Assembly: GCA_964400355.1 (NCBI GenBank)
Contig: CAYNTO010000034.1
Coordinates: 1-24,484, forward strand
Source: JACKAL01 sp964400355
GTDB lineage: Bacteria > Bdellovibrionota > Bdellovibrionia > Bdellovibrionales > JAGQZY01
Length of the DNA stretch: 24,484 nt
Direction: 5' to 3'
Shown: piece after piece, positions 23,334 through 24,484 of the stretch
Numbering within the stretch: position 1 is the first letter of the stretch
How the letters are laid out: each line of letters begins with the position of its first letter
Notes under the pieces: generated by a model
Told to the model about the DNA's origin: nothing
The model's database searches: none
What the model saw: only the letters and a program-made list of their open reading frames with translations
Translations under genes and position numbers: made by a program

Positions 23334-23933
23334 GTGAAGCAAAGTTTTATATTAGCAATTGTGGTGGTTGTGGGTTGCATACTGCTGGGAATATCTCCCA
23401 CAGCGGATCGCACCACATGGTTTTTAGAAAACCTGCCGGTATTCATCATTCTGCCGCTTGTGGTTTTTCTGCAACCGCGGTTGAAGCTTTCCACTTTTGC
23501 ACTTTATGTAATGGCGTTGCACGCTTTCGTTTTGATGTATGGTGGCCATTACTCCTACGCCGAAACTCCGCTCGGTTTTTGGGCACGAGACATTTTTGGA
23601 TTTTCACGCAATCACTACGATCGCGTGGGGCACCTGTTCCAGGGTTTTGCGCCCGGAGTCGTGTTGTGGGAAATTTTATTGCGAACGTCCGCCATTCGCA
23701 GTCGCGCGTTTCGTGGACTTGTTGTTGTGAGTTTTGCGCTTGCATTCAGTGCTGTGTACGAGCTGATCGAGTGGGCCGCTGCCTTGAGTTTGGGGCAAGA
23801 AGCCGACGCCTTTTTGGGAACGCAAGGTGATGTTTGGGACACGCAATGGGATATGTTTATGGCTTTGGTCGGGGCGATTCTGGCCGTTGGTATCCAATTT
23901 TTGCGCTATCCAGTGAATGTCTCAAAACGATAA
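23334..23933 (+). CDS. YjdF/DUF2238-family inner-membrane protein
   Basis: A 199-residue integral membrane protein with about six hydrophobic segments. RNHYDRVGHLFQGFAPGVVLWEILLR and YELIEWAAAL...AFLGTQGDVWDTQWDMFMALVGA are, from memory, the hallmark blocks of the DUF2238 (YjdF) family. Their His, Asp, Glu and Trp residues are conserved and membrane-facing, and the biochemical role is not known to me. The start is GTG 23334, with GGGG just upstream as a weak ribosome site. The 64-bp spacer to the divergent acyltransferase must hold both promoters, but I see no strong boxes in it. Confidence 0.85.
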   Translation: MKQSFILAIVVVVGCILLGISPTADRTTWFLENLPVFIILPLVVFLQPRLKLSTFALYVMALHAFVLMYGGHYSYAETPLGFWARDIFGFSRNHYDRVGHLFQGFAPGVVLWEILLRTSAIRSRAFRGLVVVSFALAFSAVYELIEWAAALSLGQEADAFLGTQGDVWDTQWDMFMALVGAILAVGIQFLRYPVNVSKR

Positions 23934-24005
23934 TTTATGAATGAAAAACCACCTTCGGCCAGTTTTTGAGACAAGCGCCGCCTCAGTGAGAGAATAACTC
24001 AATTC

Positions 24006-24042
24006 GTATCTTTAGATACCGATAAATACAGTGGTGGTATCT
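24006..24042. promoter_or_regulatory. Three GTATCT half-sites, operator candidate
   Basis: GTATCT (24006-24011) and AGATAC (24014-24019) form a perfect 6-bp dyad with a 2-bp centre. A further GTATCT occurs at 24037-24042, 31 bp from the first, about three helical turns. They lie 34-70 bp upstream of the ATG of the right-edge gene. Confidence 0.35.
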
Positions 24043-24067
24043 GGTTTAAGTCTTCGAAATTACAAGT

Positions 24068-24109
24068 ATAAAATTATGAAAGCAACGCAAGTTGCTTTCA
24101 TAATTTTAT
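24068..24109 (+). repeat. Perfect 19-bp inverted repeat with GCAA loop over a start codon
   Basis: ATAAAATTATGAAAGCAAC (24068-24086) is exactly complementary to 24091-24109, with GCAA (a GNRA tetraloop) between. TTTT follows, so the RNA looks like an intrinsic terminator or a very stable hairpin. The ATG at 24076-24078 and the first eleven codons of the right-edge gene lie within it. Confidence 0.85.
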
Positions 24110-24484
24110 TTTTCCAAACCCACGCACACGCACAAACAGATCTCCCACAACATTTCACTTTGGATGGCCGATTGTTCGAGCCCGGCTCGAACACCGAGCC
24201 GCTCCTTGATTCCAGCACCGTAGTCACAATTCAAGTGCTGAACCCCGCAAAAGATTGCGTGCTCTACGAAGAAGAGCAGCCGGTCAACACGCTAGGGACG
24301 AATGGGTATTTTAGTCTGCGAGTCGGTTCACCCACAGGCGATCCCAAGCGCACCACCTTAGATCGCAATAACTCCATGACCAACGTGTTCTATAACCGCA
24401 TCACACCGATCAACGGAAAAACTCAAGCTAGCGCCAACTGCACCTACACTCCCGCCGCAGGCGAGGAGAGATTTTTTAGATTCT
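24076..24484 (+). CDS. Exported protein, N-terminal part of a fibre/adhesin-like surface protein (partial)
   Basis: From ATG 24076 the frame is open to the window end (136 residues). A signal peptide (KATQVAFIILFFQTHAHA, then QT) precedes HFTLDGRLFEPGSNTEPL. Next come VVTIQVLNPAKDCVLYEEEQPVN and NGYFSLRVGSPTGDPKR, then a cysteine-containing NCTYTPAAGEERFFRF. The run 'GRL..PGS..PL / V.I.V....DCVLYEE / GYFSL.VGS' resembles, from memory, the conserved N-terminal module of long Bdellovibrio tail-fibre-like surface proteins; a profile search is needed to confirm this. No ribosome site precedes the ATG, which is buried in a perfect hairpin. GTG codons at 24031 and 24034 are alternative in-frame starts, giving a longer n-region. 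The 142 bp before it hold no gene. Confidence 0.7.
   Translation, partial: MKATQVAFIILFFQTHAHAQTDLPQHFTLDGRLFEPGSNTEPLLDSSTVVTIQVLNPAKDCVLYEEEQPVNTLGTNGYFSLRVGSPTGDPKRTTLDRNNSMTNVFYNRITPINGKTQASANCTYTPAAGEERFFRF

Noticed and set aside
24067..24072. TATAAA as a -10 box for the right-edge gene
   Set aside because: It would start transcription within the ATG at 24076 and has no -35 partner; these bases are part of the 19-bp inverted repeat.

Overview
The window (24,484 bp, mid GC, one 100-N assembly gap) looks like chromosome from a predatory or environmental proteobacterium-like lineage. My best guess is Bdellovibrionota. This rests on the queA-tgt-yajC-secD-secF-recJ order, the many exported proteins of unknown family, and a right-edge exported protein resembling the N-terminal module of Bdellovibrio fibre/adhesin-like proteins. 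The guess comes from family recall, not from a search.

Layout, left to right. (1) 1-1628, minus: a radical SAM protein with C-terminal SPASM-like cysteines, running off the left edge. (2) 1769-3752, plus: a two-gene formaldehyde detoxification operon (frmA-type dehydrogenase, S-formylglutathione hydrolase). (3) 3845-4485, minus: a small exported protein under a clear promoter, then tRNA-Leu(GAG) under a stable-RNA type promoter. (4) 4695-5819, plus: a ChaA-type Ca2+/H+ antiporter. (5) 6195-13153, plus: the housekeeping run queA-tgt-yajC-secD-secF-recJ, with overlaps or very short gaps throughout. It joins the last steps of queuosine tRNA modification to the SecDF translocation motor and the RecJ exonuclease. 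(6) 17726-13163, minus: five tightly packed genes. Two related proteins, each with an N- and a C-terminal membrane segment around an extracytoplasmic domain, flank an exported Gln/Gly/Pro/Met repeat protein; queC and a DUF366-like gene follow. (7) 17842-21109, plus: class I fructose-bisphosphate aldolase, lysS and a rhodanese-like lipoprotein. (8) 21261-21336: tRNA-Gly(GCC). (9) 23269-21386, minus: an OafA-type acyltransferase with an SGNH domain, divergent from a YjdF/DUF2238 membrane protein at 23334-23933. (10) 24076 to the right edge, plus: the start of an exported protein whose start codon lies inside a perfect 19-bp hairpin.

Queuosine connects two of these blocks. QueC makes the 7-deazaguanine precursor preQ0, Tgt inserts preQ1 into tRNA, and QueA completes epoxyqueuosine. 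queC is followed 2 bp later by the DUF366-like gene, a natural candidate for a related role.

The most unusual material is the sensor / repeat-protein / sensor cluster (14466-17726), the start-codon hairpin at 24068-24109, a 9-bp stem that hides the yajC Shine-Dalgarno, and the repeat array broken by the N gap, where the repeat period limits the true gap length. Function in the unknown genes is inferred from architecture only.
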